Shown here piece by piece: positions 1 through 8,300 of a stretch of DNA of 64,000 nucleotides. The translations under genes were made by a program, and so were the position numbers. The notes under the pieces are model-generated. The model worked only from the letters and a program-made list of their open reading frames with translations, did no database searches and was not told the DNA's origin. How positions within the stretch are numbered: the first letter of the stretch is position 1; every line of letters starts with the position of its first letter. Source of the DNA: Streptomyces pseudovenezuelae (GTDB lineage: Bacteria > Actinomycetota > Actinomycetes > Streptomycetales > Streptomycetaceae); assembly GCF_001513955.1 (NCBI RefSeq), contig NZ_KQ948150.1, forward strand, positions 186,001 through 250,000, in the 5' to 3' direction.

Positions 1-1
1 G

Positions 2-973
2 ACCCTGGAAACCTGTCTGTCGGCCGCCGTGGCCGCGCCTTCGTTCTTCAACACCCAGCCGTGGCGCTACCGGCTGGACCCCGGCACCGTCACACTGGAG
101 GTGCGCGCCGCCCCCGAGCGTGGCCTGCGGCACGCGGACCCCGCGGGACGCGCCCTGCACGTCTCGGTGGGAGCGGCCGTCTTCAACCTCCGGGTCGCCG
201 TCGGCCACTTCGGCTGGGCGCCCGTGGTCCGGCTGCTGCCCAGCCCTGACGACCCCGGCCTGCTGGCCGCGGTGCGGCTGATGGCGCCCGCCCACCGCAA
301 GGCGTTCGGGCACCGCCCGGACCTGTACGCGGAGATCTGGCGCCGGCACAGCAGCCGTATGCCCTTCTCCGGCCGCCCGGTGTCCTCCACCGCCCGCGTC
401 GAACTCGCCGAGGCCGCACACACGGAAGGCGCCCTGCTCACCTTCCCCGACCCTCCGGAGACCGTACGCCTGCTGCGCGTGACCGCCGAGGCGGAGCACC
501 GCAACCGTGCCGACACCGACCGGAGCTCGGAAAGCCGCCGCTGGCTGCACTCGGACGTGGGCGCCTCCGGGGGCGTGGGGCTGCCGGACCGCGTGCTCGG
601 TCCGCAGGACGCGCGCGAACGCATCCCGATGCGTGACTTCACCGCCCAGCGGCACCCCGAACGGCTGCCCGCCCAGGACTTCGAGACCACTCCGGTCATC
701 GCCCTGCTCACGACCGAACACGACCGGCGCGCCGACTGGCTGCGCGCCGGCCAGGCACTGGAACACGTGCTGCTGGTGGCCACCGCCCACGGTCTGCGCG
801 CGTCCCTGCTGCACCAGCCGATGGAGTGGCCCGACCTGCGGCGCGACCTCAGCCCCGCGCCCGATCACACCGGGCACGCGCAGATGCTGATCCGTCTGGG
901 CCACGGCCCGGAAGGTCCCGTCACACCACGGCGGGCCCCACAGGTGGTGACGGAGGCGCGCCACACCCGCTGA
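2..973 (+). CDS. Acg-like FMN-binding nitroreductase family protein (5' end outside window)
   Basis: The frame is open from the left edge and a codon run before the first internal GTG (position 29) continues the protein, so the true start lies outside the window. Near the visible N-terminus is AAPSFFNTQPW, matching the substrate/FMN-pocket segment of Acg (Rv2032)-type proteins, which are duplicated nitroreductase folds of about 330 aa. The C-terminal half has the second nitroreductase repeat (LEHVLLVATAHGLRASLLHQP) and ends with the usual QMLIRLGHG strand. In mycobacteria Acg belongs to the DosR dormancy regulon. The neighbours here (USP, PPOX protein, alcohol dehydrogenase) fit a similar island. 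Acg itself is thought to sequester flavin rather than reduce nitro compounds, so the enzymatic role is uncertain. Confidence 0.8.
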   Translation, partial: TLETCLSAAVAAPSFFNTQPWRYRLDPGTVTLEVRAAPERGLRHADPAGRALHVSVGAAVFNLRVAVGHFGWAPVVRLLPSPDDPGLLAAVRLMAPAHRKAFGHRPDLYAEIWRRHSSRMPFSGRPVSSTARVELAEAAHTEGALLTFPDPPETVRLLRVTAEAEHRNRADTDRSSESRRWLHSDVGASGGVGLPDRVLGPQDARERIPMRDFTAQRHPERLPAQDFETTPVIALLTTEHDRRADWLRAGQALEHVLLVATAHGLRASLLHQPMEWPDLRRDLSPAPDHTGHAQMLIRLGHGPEGPVTPRRAPQVVTEARHTR

Positions 974-1105
974 CGACGCCGCCCGGCTCGGGAAGAGCCG
1001 TCCTGCCCGCCGGGTGGAGTCCGGACAGCCCATGCGGATGCCCGTCACTCGGCTCACGCTGGAGCCGTAGGGCAAGTCCAGCACCGGAGCGAAGGAGGAA
1101 CGGTC

Positions 1106-2179
1106 ATGAAGGGCCTCGTTTTCCACGGTCCCGGGCAGTCTGCCTGGGAGCAGGTCCCGGACCCCACCGTGCAGGACCCCACTGACGCCGTCGTCCGGGT
1201 CAAGGCGGTCACCATCTGCGGGACGGATCTCCACATCCTCAAGGGCGACGTGCCCGAGGTGGCACCCGGCACGGTTCTCGGCCACGAGGCGGTCGGCGAG
1301 ATCGTCGAGACGGGCAGCGACGTACGCACGCTCCGGCCGGGGGACGAGGTCCTGGTCTCCTGCATCACCGCCTGCGGCCGCTGCCGCTTCTGCCGGCAGG
1401 GCATGTACGGCCAGTGCCTGGGCGGCGGGGGCTGGATCCTCGGTCACCGGATCCACGGCACGCAGGCCGAGTACGTACGGGTGCCCTTCGCGGACCTGTC
1501 CGTGCATCCGCTGCCCGCCGGGCTGAGCGGACAGGACGCCGTCCTGTTCGCCGACATCTTCCCGACCGCGTACGAGGTGGGCGTCCTCAACGGTTCCGTA
1601 CGCCCCGGAGACACCGTCGCCGTCGTCGGAGCGGGTCCCATCGGACTGGCCGCGATCCGTGCCGCACAGCTGTACACACCGGAGCGGATCATCGCCGTCG
1701 ACCTGGCCGACTCCCGGCTGGACGCCGCCAAGCGGCTCGGCGCCGACGCGGTCGTGGCCGTGCGGGACGATCCCGAACAGCTCGTCGCGGACCTCACCGA
1801 CGGCCTGGGCGCCGACGTGGTCATCGAGGCCGTGGGTGTCCCGGAGAGCTTCGAACTGAGCACGCGGATGGTGCGTCCCGGCGGCCACGTGGCGAACGTC
1901 GGAGTGCACGGCAAGCCCGCCACCCTGCACCTCGAAGACCTGTGGATCAAGAACGTGACCCTGACGACCGGGCTGGTCGACACCTCGTCCACGCCCACCC
2001 TGCTGCGGATGGCGGCCGCGGGCCGGCTGCCCACGTCGTCGATGGTCACCCACACGTTCCCGCTGGACCTCATGGAGGAGGCTTACGACGTCTTCGGCCG
2101 CGCGTCCGAGACGGGCGCACTCAAGGTCGTGCTGGGCGAACCGCGCCACGACACCCTCGCCGTTCCGGCGGCCGCGTGA
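1106..2179 (+). CDS. Zinc-dependent alcohol dehydrogenase (MDR family)
   Basis: 357-aa medium-chain dehydrogenase, the normal length. Catalytic zinc ligands are visible as Cys38 (ICGTDLH) and His60-Glu61 (GHEAVG). The structural-zinc lobe has Cys86, 90, 93, 96 and 104. The Rossmann fold carries GAGPIG at 175-180 and an acidic residue (VDLADS) after the second strand, which favours NAD over NADP. The ATG start at 1106 follows a GAAGGAGGA ribosome site. It probably interconverts an alcohol and aldehyde; the substrate is not readable. Genes of this type occur in Streptomyces hypoxia/dormancy islands beside universal stress proteins. Its stop codon touches a 72-bp copy of the rsbS 5' end. Confidence 0.88.
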   Translation: MKGLVFHGPGQSAWEQVPDPTVQDPTDAVVRVKAVTICGTDLHILKGDVPEVAPGTVLGHEAVGEIVETGSDVRTLRPGDEVLVSCITACGRCRFCRQGMYGQCLGGGGWILGHRIHGTQAEYVRVPFADLSVHPLPAGLSGQDAVLFADIFPTAYEVGVLNGSVRPGDTVAVVGAGPIGLAAIRAAQLYTPERIIAVDLADSRLDAAKRLGADAVVAVRDDPEQLVADLTDGLGADVVIEAVGVPESFELSTRMVRPGGHVANVGVHGKPATLHLEDLWIKNVTLTTGLVDTSSTPTLLRMAAAGRLPTSSMVTHTFPLDLMEEAYDVFGRASETGALKVVLGEPRHDTLAVPAAA

Positions 2180-2249
2180 CGTCTCCCAGCGCCAGGACCG
2201 GCACCGGGACCGGCCCCGGGCCGGAGTGTCTGGCGACGAGGCCGGTCAC
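2178..2249 (-). pseudogene. Orphan copy of the first 24 codons of rsbS
   Basis: This 72-bp stretch matches the 5' end of the rsbS-like gene at 20054-20125 at 70 of 72 positions. Homology starts exactly at the GTG start codon (2249-2247) and stops after codon 24, at the stop codon of the alcohol dehydrogenase. Both mismatches change the residue (Phe to Leu, Gly to Val). Nothing resembling rsbR lies before it and no STAS domain follows, so it cannot make a working protein. It looks like a recombination scar or the remnant of a second rsbS. Confidence 0.85.
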
Positions 2250-2400
2250 TGTGCCGACCGCAGGGACGGTGGACCAGATCCACTGGCCCGGCGCCGGTGG
2301 CGTGTGCTGCGTCTCGCGACGGAGCCAGGGCGCCGTGATGCCGGCCCTCGGCGCCGGTGTCCGTCTCCCCGTACAGCTCCCGGTGCGAACCGCGTCCCGC

Positions 2401-2853
2401 TCAGGTGCCCGTGGTGATGAGGCGGATGCCTGTGACCAGATCCGGATGGATCCGGACCGCGTAGTCCATGGCCTTATCCACCCAGGGGCGCAGCAGTGCC
2501 TGGTAACGGGCCAGTTCGGCAGGGTCGGTGACCAGATGGGCGAAGCCCGTCACCACCACACTCCAGCCGAGGTGGGTGTCCGGGTCGATGACGTCGGCCT
2601 CGTAGGCGACGACGACTCCCGCTTCGGGGGCCTGCCCGGTCCGGGAGGTCAGGGCTGCCCCGGCATGGGTGCGTATGACGATGTCTCCGTCCACCAGGAC
2701 GTGGTTGACCGGACGGACCGTCGGCAGCGCGTGCTGGGTGAAGACGATCCGCCCCACGGAGACGCTGCCCAGCAGCCGCAGCGCCTCGGCGCTGTCGATC
2801 CCGATGCTTCGGCGGGGTTCGGCCGGAACCGGCTGTGCGTTGTCGACATACAT
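2401..2853 (-). CDS. Pyridoxamine 5'-phosphate oxidase-fold (PPOX) flavin-binding protein
   Basis: The 150-aa protein starts at ATG 2853; the frame is open further upstream but that part is unlike the family. The core (SVGRIVFTQHALPTVRPVNH, residues 32-51, then IVIRTHAG) is the split beta-barrel of the PPOX/flavin-nucleotide-binding group, with a second strand block (GWSVVVTGFAHLV) near 97-109. Such proteins bind FMN or F420 and act as small reductases. Close homologues sit in actinobacterial hypoxia-induced islands next to universal stress proteins. It is convergent with the alcohol dehydrogenase. A GGGCCG-GT-CGGCCC palindrome lies 73 nt before the start. Confidence 0.85.
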   Translation of the reverse strand: MYVDNAQPVPAEPRRSIGIDSAEALRLLGSVSVGRIVFTQHALPTVRPVNHVLVDGDIVIRTHAGAALTSRTGQAPEAGVVVAYEADVIDPDTHLGWSVVVTGFAHLVTDPAELARYQALLRPWVDKAMDYAVRIHPDLVTGIRLITTGT

Positions 2854-2924
2854 GGCGGATTCCGTAGGTGTGAGAAGGCGTCGCGCGCGATCAGACCATT
2901 GGAGAGGTTCGGCGTCGGTGTCAC

Positions 2925-2942
2925 CAGGGCCGGTCGGCCCTG
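2925..2942. promoter_or_regulatory. GGGCCG-NN-CGGCCC palindrome upstream of the PPOX gene
   Basis: CAGGGCCG-GT-CGGCCCTG has perfect 8-bp arms and ends 73-75 nt before the PPOX start on the minus strand. The same core occurs before the universal stress gene and the SHOCT gene, so it is a candidate operator for a shared (DosR/OsdR-like) activator. The regulator is not in the window. Confidence 0.5.
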
Positions 2943-3045
2943 ATTCGGTGCCCGTACGGCCCTCGGTGCCGGTGCGGTCGACTGCGCACGGCAACCGCTT
3001 CCGATCTCCTGCCTGAGATTCCGACGACCCCGGTGCCGCCGTCCT

Positions 3046-3103
3046 CCGCCGGGCTTGGGCCGGACGTCCCGGGGTTCACCCCCGTCCGGCCCAAGCCCGG
3101 CGG
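3046..3103. repeat. Perfect 21-bp inverted repeat (hairpin) in the gap/PPOX intergenic region
   Basis: Arms at 3046-3066 and 3083-3103 are perfect reverse complements around a 16-nt GC-rich loop, making a very stable hairpin 58 nt before the gap start. There is no T-tract on either strand, so a simple terminator is unlikely. It may lie in the gap leader RNA, act as an operator, or be a processed or mobile-repeat remnant. Confidence 0.7.
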
Positions 3104-3161
3104 CGGCCGTGGGCCGGAAGGTGGAGAGCAGGACGTACACCGATCGGGGAGGACGACGGAC

Positions 3162-4190
3162 ATGAACGTGCGCGTGGGCATCAACGGCTTCGGCCGTATC
3201 GGACGCAACTACCTGCGCTGTGTGGGGGAGCGCGCGGAGAAGGGCACCGGCACCCCCGTCGAGGTCGTGGCGGTCAACGACGTCACCTCGCCGGCGGCAC
3301 TGGCCCATCTGCTGACCTACGACTCGACGTACGGCCGACTCGGCCGCACCGTGGAGCACGACGAGGACTCCCTGACCGTGGACGGTCACCGCATCGCCGT
3401 CACCGCGGAACGCGACCCCGCAGCCCTGGACTGGAGCGACCTCGGCGTCGACATCGTCATCGAGTCGACCGGCCGTTTCCGCACGCGGGAGCAGGCCGGA
3501 GCGCATCTCAGGGGCGGGGCGCGCAAGGTGCTGCTGTCCGTCCCGGGCAAGGGCGTGGACGCCACGCTCGTGATGGGCGTCAACGAGGGCACCTACGACC
3601 CCGAGCACGACCACGTGGTCTCCAACGCCTCCTGCACCACCAACTGCGTGGCGCCCATGGTGAAGGTGCTCGACGAGCACTTCGGCCTGGTCAAGGGGCT
3701 GATGACGACCATCCACGGCTACACCAACGACCAGGTCGTCCTGGACGGCCCGCACAAGGACCTGCGGCGCGGCCGCAGTGCCGCCGTCAACATCATCCCC
3801 ACGTCCACCGGGGCCGCCCGGGCCGTCGGCCTGGTGCTGCCGGAGCTGGCGGGCACGCTCGACGGGATCGCCGTGCGCGTGCCGGTCGAGGACGGGTCGC
3901 TGACCGATCTGAGCGTGGTGCTGGAACGGCCGGTGACCGCGGACGAGGTCAATGCCGCCTTCCGGGAGGCCGCGGACGGGCCGCTGAAGGGGATCCTGCG
4001 GGTCTCCGACGCCCCGATCGTCTCCCGCGACATCGTCGGCGACCCCGCCTCCTGCGTGCTGGACGCCCCGCTCACACAGGCCCACGGCGACCTGGTCAAG
4101 GTCTTCGGCTGGTACGACAACGAGTGGGGCTACACCAACCGCCTGCTCGACCTCACCGAGTACGTCGCCGGGCGGCTTCCGCGCGGCTGA
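3162..4190 (+). CDS. gap: Type I glyceraldehyde-3-phosphate dehydrogenase
   Basis: 342 aa, normal for GAPDH. It oxidises glyceraldehyde-3-phosphate to 1,3-bisphosphoglycerate with NAD in glycolysis. Visible are the nucleotide-binding NGFGRIGR (8-15), the catalytic SNASCTTNC motif with Cys158, the HGYTNDQ segment supplying the active-site histidine, and the C-terminal WYDNEWGYTNR. The ATG at 3162 follows GGGGAGGA; the longer open frame upstream is low-complexity leader. Its place in a stress island rather than a glycolytic pgk-tpi operon suggests a second, condition-specific GAPDH. A strong hairpin precedes it. Confidence 0.95.
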   Translation: MNVRVGINGFGRIGRNYLRCVGERAEKGTGTPVEVVAVNDVTSPAALAHLLTYDSTYGRLGRTVEHDEDSLTVDGHRIAVTAERDPAALDWSDLGVDIVIESTGRFRTREQAGAHLRGGARKVLLSVPGKGVDATLVMGVNEGTYDPEHDHVVSNASCTTNCVAPMVKVLDEHFGLVKGLMTTIHGYTNDQVVLDGPHKDLRRGRSAAVNIIPTSTGAARAVGLVLPELAGTLDGIAVRVPVEDGSLTDLSVVLERPVTADEVNAAFREAADGPLKGILRVSDAPIVSRDIVGDPASCVLDAPLTQAHGDLVKVFGWYDNEWGYTNRLLDLTEYVAGRLPRG

Positions 4191-4229
4191 CTGCGAGCCG
4201 TTCCACCACCGTGGCCCGGACCAGGCGTC

Positions 4230-4592
4230 TCAGCTGGTCCGGTGCCCCCACCGCGGGCCGACCAGGTCCCACTCCCGGCCCCATGCCTCGACCCGCCGCC
4301 GGTCGAGCCGCCACCTTGCGAGGGCACCCGCGGCATGGACGGTGCCGACGAGGACGAGACCGGCGAGGGCGCCCAGGACGCCCGCTTCCAGGGCGGCTTC
4401 CCGCGTGCTCGGGGGAGCGGTGGCGAGCGTGCCGTTGCCGTCCTGCCAGCGGCTTCCGTCCTTCAGCCCGGTGTCGACCAGCGTCCGGTCGGTGCGGACC
4501 GTTCCCAGGGACCTGTCGCTCGACCCGCTCGACGGGCGGACCGCCGACGTGTGGTGCGACTCGTCGGTGAGCAGGACCGCGCGGGACCTGTT
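4230..4592 (-). pseudogene. C-terminal remnant of an Rv1733c-like membrane protein
   Basis: Reading the minus strand gives RSRAVLLTDES, then a degraded middle, then GTLATAPPSTREAALEAG, one hydrophobic helix (VLGALAGLVLVGTVHAAGAL) and the basic tail RWRLDRRRVEAWGREWDLVG. This tail is typical of the C-terminal half of Rv1733c-type two-helix membrane proteins that accompany universal stress genes. The first membrane helix and N-terminal domain are absent, and the frame upstream is arginine/proline noise containing a 38-bp palindrome. I read it as a truncated, non-functional gene. A still-expressed short form cannot be excluded. Confidence 0.6.
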
Positions 4593-4652
4593 CGCGGCGC
4601 GAGGGGGGCCGGTCAGCCCCTGGCGAGGGCGCGTACGACGGGTCCGGTTCAA

Positions 4653-4690
4653 GGCGTGTCCACGCTGCCGCGCGGCAGCGTGGACACGCC
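4653..4690. repeat. 38-bp perfect palindrome without spacer
   Basis: Positions 4653-4671 and 4672-4690 are exact reverse complements with no loop. It sits just upstream of the truncated membrane-protein remnant, in DNA with no intact gene. Possible readings are a recombination or insertion scar, a regulator site or a protein-binding cruciform. No T-tract follows it. Confidence 0.75.
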
Positions 4691-4805
4691 GTTCCAGCAG
4701 TCGGGTGCGACCCCGCACCAGGACCGACCGGGCCGGGAACAGGGCGTTCGCGCCGCACCCGGGCACCGCCCGAGCATCACCGGAGGCCCAGGTCGAGCGC
4801 GGCAT

Positions 4806-4819
4806 GGGCCGAACGGCCC
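4806..4819. promoter_or_regulatory. GGGCCG-AA-CGGCCC palindrome upstream of the universal stress gene
   Basis: A perfect 6+2+6 palindrome ends 107 nt before the universal stress protein start. The SHOCT gene has the same motif at the same 107-nt distance. Confidence 0.55.
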
Positions 4820-4926
4820 CGGTCGAGGCCGAACCAGCCCTGGCAGCGCCTGGCGGTCGGTGCGACGGTGATCGTGGGGCCCCGTACCGCACGCCCCGTG
4901 CGGTCCGACGAAAGGTGGTGGGGACG

Positions 4927-5802
4927 ATGGAGCTGCCCCTGGTCGTGGGAATCGACGGATCGGACTCGAGTCTGGTCGCGCTCGACTGGGCGGTGGACGA
5001 GGCGGCCCGGCAGGGTCTGCCGCTGCGGTTGGTGCACGCGTCGCTGTGGGAGCGCTACGAGGGGTCCACCCTCTCCACCGGCCTCGACCGGCCGTCCGAA
5101 CAGGTGATGGCGGAGAACATCGTGGGGACTGCCGTGGAGCGGGCGCGGCGGCGCAACCCCGAGGTGAAGGTCTCCACGGAAGTAGTGCCCGAGGAAGCCG
5201 TGGACGCGCTCCTGCACGCGGGCCACAACGCGTCCGCCCTGGTGACGGGTTCGCGTGGACGCGGTGAGCTGAAGGGCCTGCTGCTCGGCTCGGTGGGCCT
5301 GGCCGTGGCGGGGCGGGCGCACTGCCCGGTGATCGTGGTCCGGGGCGACCGGGCCGGCGTGGCGGGAACACATGAACGGATCGTGCTCGGCGCGGGCGAT
5401 CCCGCGTCCGGCGGTGAGGCCGCCCGGTTCGCCTTCCGCACCGCCGAGAAGCGCGGCGGTGTCCTCGACGTGGTCCGGGCCTGGCGTTGCCCCGCGCACG
5501 AGACGGCGGACGAGCCCCGACTGGCCGAGGACCCGGCGCACCTCCACGAGGAGCGGGCCTCCGGGCAGCTCGACGCCCTGGTGCAGGACGCGGTGACCGA
5601 GCATCCCGGCGTCCGCGTACGCCGCAGCACGGTCGAGGGCCCGGCACGCCGGGTGCTGCTCAACCGCTCCGCCGCCGCGGATCTGGTGGTCGTCGGAGCG
5701 CGCCGCCGGACCGGCCACTTCGGCCTCCAGCTGGGTCGGGTGGGCCACACCCTGCTGCACCACGCACAGTGCCCGGTGGCGATCGTGCCGGAGCGTGTGT
5801 GA
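4927..5802 (+). CDS. Tandem universal stress protein
   Basis: 291 aa with two USP domains (about 1-145 and 150-291). Domain 1 starts with VVGIDGSDSSLVALDWAVDE and has a complete ATP-binding G-x2-G-x9-G-S motif (GSRGRGELKGLLLGS). In domain 2 the corresponding GARRRTGHFGLQLGR lacks the second glycine and the final Ser/Thr, so it may not bind nucleotide. ATG 4927 with GGTGGGGACG before it is preferred over the much longer open frame, whose N-terminal part is noise. The GH65 gene follows directly, so the two are probably co-transcribed. Tandem USPs of this kind are typical hypoxia/dormancy-regulon members. Confidence 0.9.
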   Translation: MELPLVVGIDGSDSSLVALDWAVDEAARQGLPLRLVHASLWERYEGSTLSTGLDRPSEQVMAENIVGTAVERARRRNPEVKVSTEVVPEEAVDALLHAGHNASALVTGSRGRGELKGLLLGSVGLAVAGRAHCPVIVVRGDRAGVAGTHERIVLGAGDPASGGEAARFAFRTAEKRGGVLDVVRAWRCPAHETADEPRLAEDPAHLHEERASGQLDALVQDAVTEHPGVRVRRSTVEGPARRVLLNRSAAADLVVVGARRRTGHFGLQLGRVGHTLLHHAQCPVAIVPERV

Positions 5803-5803
5803 C

Positions 5804-8173
5804 GTGACGGACCGGACCTGGGCGTACGAGGGCTACGTTCCCGCGGACGAGCGGCTGCGGGAGTCGCTGTGCACCCTCGGCAACGGCCGCTTCGCCACCC
5901 GCGGGGCGCTTCCCGAGTGCGCCGCGGACGAGGTGCACTACCCGGGCACGTATGTCGCGGGCTGCTACAACCGGCTCACCTCCGAGGTGTCCGGTCGGCA
6001 GGTCGAGAACGAGGACATGGTCAACGTGCCCAACTGGCTGCCGCTTCGTTTCCGCCTCCCCGACGGGCCGTGGCTGACCCCTGACACCGCACCCGTTCTC
6101 GACCACCGCATGGACCTGCACCTGTCCTCCGGGCTGCTGGAGCGGCGCACCCGGTACGGACTCGGCGCGGGGCGGGAGCTGAGCGTGCGCCAGCAGCGCC
6201 TGGTGCACATGGCGGATCCCCATCTCGCCGCCCTGCGCACCGAGTTCACCGCACACGGGTTCTCGGGTGTGCTGGAGGTCGAGTCGGCACTCGACGGCGG
6301 CGTCACCAACTCCGGCGTGGCCCGCTACCGCGACCTGGACGGCCGGCACCTGACCCATGTGCACACCGGCACGGCCACCCCGGACACGGTGTGGCTGCGC
6401 TGCCGCACCAGCACCTCGGACATCCGGATCGGCATGGCGGCCCGGCTGACCGCGCAGGCTCCCGTCACCGCGGGGCACGAGGACCTGCGTGCCGTCCACC
6501 ACCTGTCCCTGGAGCTGGCGAGAGGCCGTACCGTCACCGTCGACAAGACGGTAGCCCTGCACACCTCACACGACCCGGCCATCAGCGATCCACTGAACGC
6601 CGCCGTCGACCGGGCCGGGCGGGTGCCGGGCTTCGACGAGCTCCTCGCATCGCACCTGACGGCCTGGGACCACCTCTGGCGCCGCGCCGACCTCGACGTG
6701 CCCGGGGAAGCGGGCCGCATCCTGCGTCTGCACCTGTTCCACGTGCTCCAGACGCTCTCCCCGCACACGGCCGAACTCGACGTCGGGGTGCCGGCGCGCG
6801 GACTGCACGGCGAGGCCTACCGCGGGCACGTCTTCTGGGACGAACTGTTCGTCCTGCCCTACCTGAACCTGCACTTCCCGGAGGTCTCCCGCGCCCTGCT
6901 GCGCTACCGGCACCGCCGGCTGGAACAGGCCTGCACGGCTGCCCGGAAGGCGGGCCACCGCGGCGCGATGTACCCCTGGCAGAGCGGCAGCGACGGGCGT
7001 GAGGAAACCCAGCAACTGCATCTCAACCCCCGCTCCGGGCGCTGGCTGCCGGACCACTCCCACCTCCAGCACCATGTCGGCTCGGCGATCGCCTACAACG
7101 TGTGGCAGTACTGCCAGGCCAGCGGTGACACGGAGTTCCTGCACACCAAGGGCGCCGAGATGCTGCTCCAGATCGCGCGCTTCTGGGCCGACTCCGCCGT
7201 CTACGACGCGGGACTCGGACGGCACCGCATCAAGGGCGTGGTGGGCCCCGACGAGTATCACGACGCCTACCCCGGCGCCGCTGACCCCGGCCTCGACGAC
7301 AACGCGTACACCAATGTCACGGCCGCCTGGGTGCTCACCCGCGCGCTGGAGCTGACGGCGAGCCTGCCCGAGCCGCGCCGCCGTGAGCTTCTGGAGCGCA
7401 CGGGACTGGACGGCGGCGAGCTGGAACAGTGGGAGGACGTCTCCCGCACCCTCCATGTGCCGTTCCACGCCGGTGTCGTCAGCCAGTTCGAGGGCTACGG
7501 CGACCTGGCCGAACTCGACTGGGCGGCCTACCGGGAGAAGTACGGCGACATCCGGCGCCTGGACCGGATCCTGGAGGCGGAGGGCGACACCGTCAACCGG
7601 TACCAGGCGTCCAAGCAGGCCGACGTGCTGATGCTCGGCTGTCTCTTCGCGCCCGCCGAACTCCACTCCCTCTTCCTGCGGTTGGGGTACCGGCTGGACG
7701 AGGACACCTGGCTTCGCACCGTCGACCACTACCTGCACCGCACCAGCCACGGTTCCACCCTCAGCGGTCTGGTCCACGGCTGGATCCTGGCCCGGGCCCG
7801 GCGCGCCGAAGCCTGGAAGTTCTGCCAGGAGGCGCTCCGGGGCGACATCGCCGACGTACAGGGCGGCACCACCGGCGAGGGCATTCACCTGGGCGCCATG
7901 GCTGGCACCCTCGACCTCGTCCAGCGGGGACTGACGGGGCTGGAGACCCGTCAGGGTGCCCTCTGGCTCGACCCGGTGCCGCTGCCCGAGCTGTTGTCCT
8001 ACGGCTTCGCCCTGCGCTACCAGGGGCACTGGGGCGTACGACTGCGCCTGGAACGTGGACAGTTGGAGATCGCCGTACCGTCCTCCGATCGCTCGCCCAT
8101 CGACGTACGGCTGCCGGACCGGTCGGTCTGCCTGCAGCCGGGCGAGACGGGACACCTGGTGCTCACCCACTGA
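5804..8173 (+). CDS. Glycoside hydrolase family 65 disaccharide phosphorylase/hydrolase
   Basis: About 789 aa, matching GH65 enzymes (maltose, trehalose or kojibiose phosphorylase). The N-terminal beta-sandwich begins ESLCTLGNGRFATRG. The (alpha/alpha)6 barrel includes GHVFWDELFVLPYLNLHFPE and KGVVGPDEYHDAYPG with the general acid Glu484. The C-terminal segment has RTSHGSTLSGLVHGWILAR and GGTTGEGIHLGAMAGTLDLV. Start GTG 5804 is chosen because GGAG at 5790-5793 is 10 nt upstream; GTG 5795 would leave 1 nt. It begins next to the USP stop. It may mobilise trehalose or maltose-type reserves as sugar phosphate. The exact disaccharide cannot be told. Confidence 0.88.
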   Translation: MTDRTWAYEGYVPADERLRESLCTLGNGRFATRGALPECAADEVHYPGTYVAGCYNRLTSEVSGRQVENEDMVNVPNWLPLRFRLPDGPWLTPDTAPVLDHRMDLHLSSGLLERRTRYGLGAGRELSVRQQRLVHMADPHLAALRTEFTAHGFSGVLEVESALDGGVTNSGVARYRDLDGRHLTHVHTGTATPDTVWLRCRTSTSDIRIGMAARLTAQAPVTAGHEDLRAVHHLSLELARGRTVTVDKTVALHTSHDPAISDPLNAAVDRAGRVPGFDELLASHLTAWDHLWRRADLDVPGEAGRILRLHLFHVLQTLSPHTAELDVGVPARGLHGEAYRGHVFWDELFVLPYLNLHFPEVSRALLRYRHRRLEQACTAARKAGHRGAMYPWQSGSDGREETQQLHLNPRSGRWLPDHSHLQHHVGSAIAYNVWQYCQASGDTEFLHTKGAEMLLQIARFWADSAVYDAGLGRHRIKGVVGPDEYHDAYPGAADPGLDDNAYTNVTAAWVLTRALELTASLPEPRRRELLERTGLDGGELEQWEDVSRTLHVPFHAGVVSQFEGYGDLAELDWAAYREKYGDIRRLDRILEAEGDTVNRYQASKQADVLMLGCLFAPAELHSLFLRLGYRLDEDTWLRTVDHYLHRTSHGSTLSGLVHGWILARARRAEAWKFCQEALRGDIADVQGGTTGEGIHLGAMAGTLDLVQRGLTGLETRQGALWLDPVPLPELLSYGFALRYQGHWGVRLRLERGQLEIAVPSSDRSPIDVRLPDRSVCLQPGETGHLVLTH

Positions 8174-8179
8174 CCACCG

Positions 8180-8193
8180 GGGCCGGACGGCCC
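8180..8193. promoter_or_regulatory. GGGCCG-GA-CGGCCC palindrome upstream of the SHOCT gene
   Basis: A perfect 6+2+6 palindrome just after the GH65 stop and 107 nt before the SHOCT gene start. It is the third copy of the island motif. Confidence 0.55.
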
Positions 8194-8300
8194 TGAGGAC
8201 AGCCCTGGTGGCCCCTCCCCGCGGACCCGGCGGGACGCGAGGCTGGGCACGAGAGGCCGATCCCACCGGCTCCGGGTACGACTGAGAGGGAGTGACCGCT

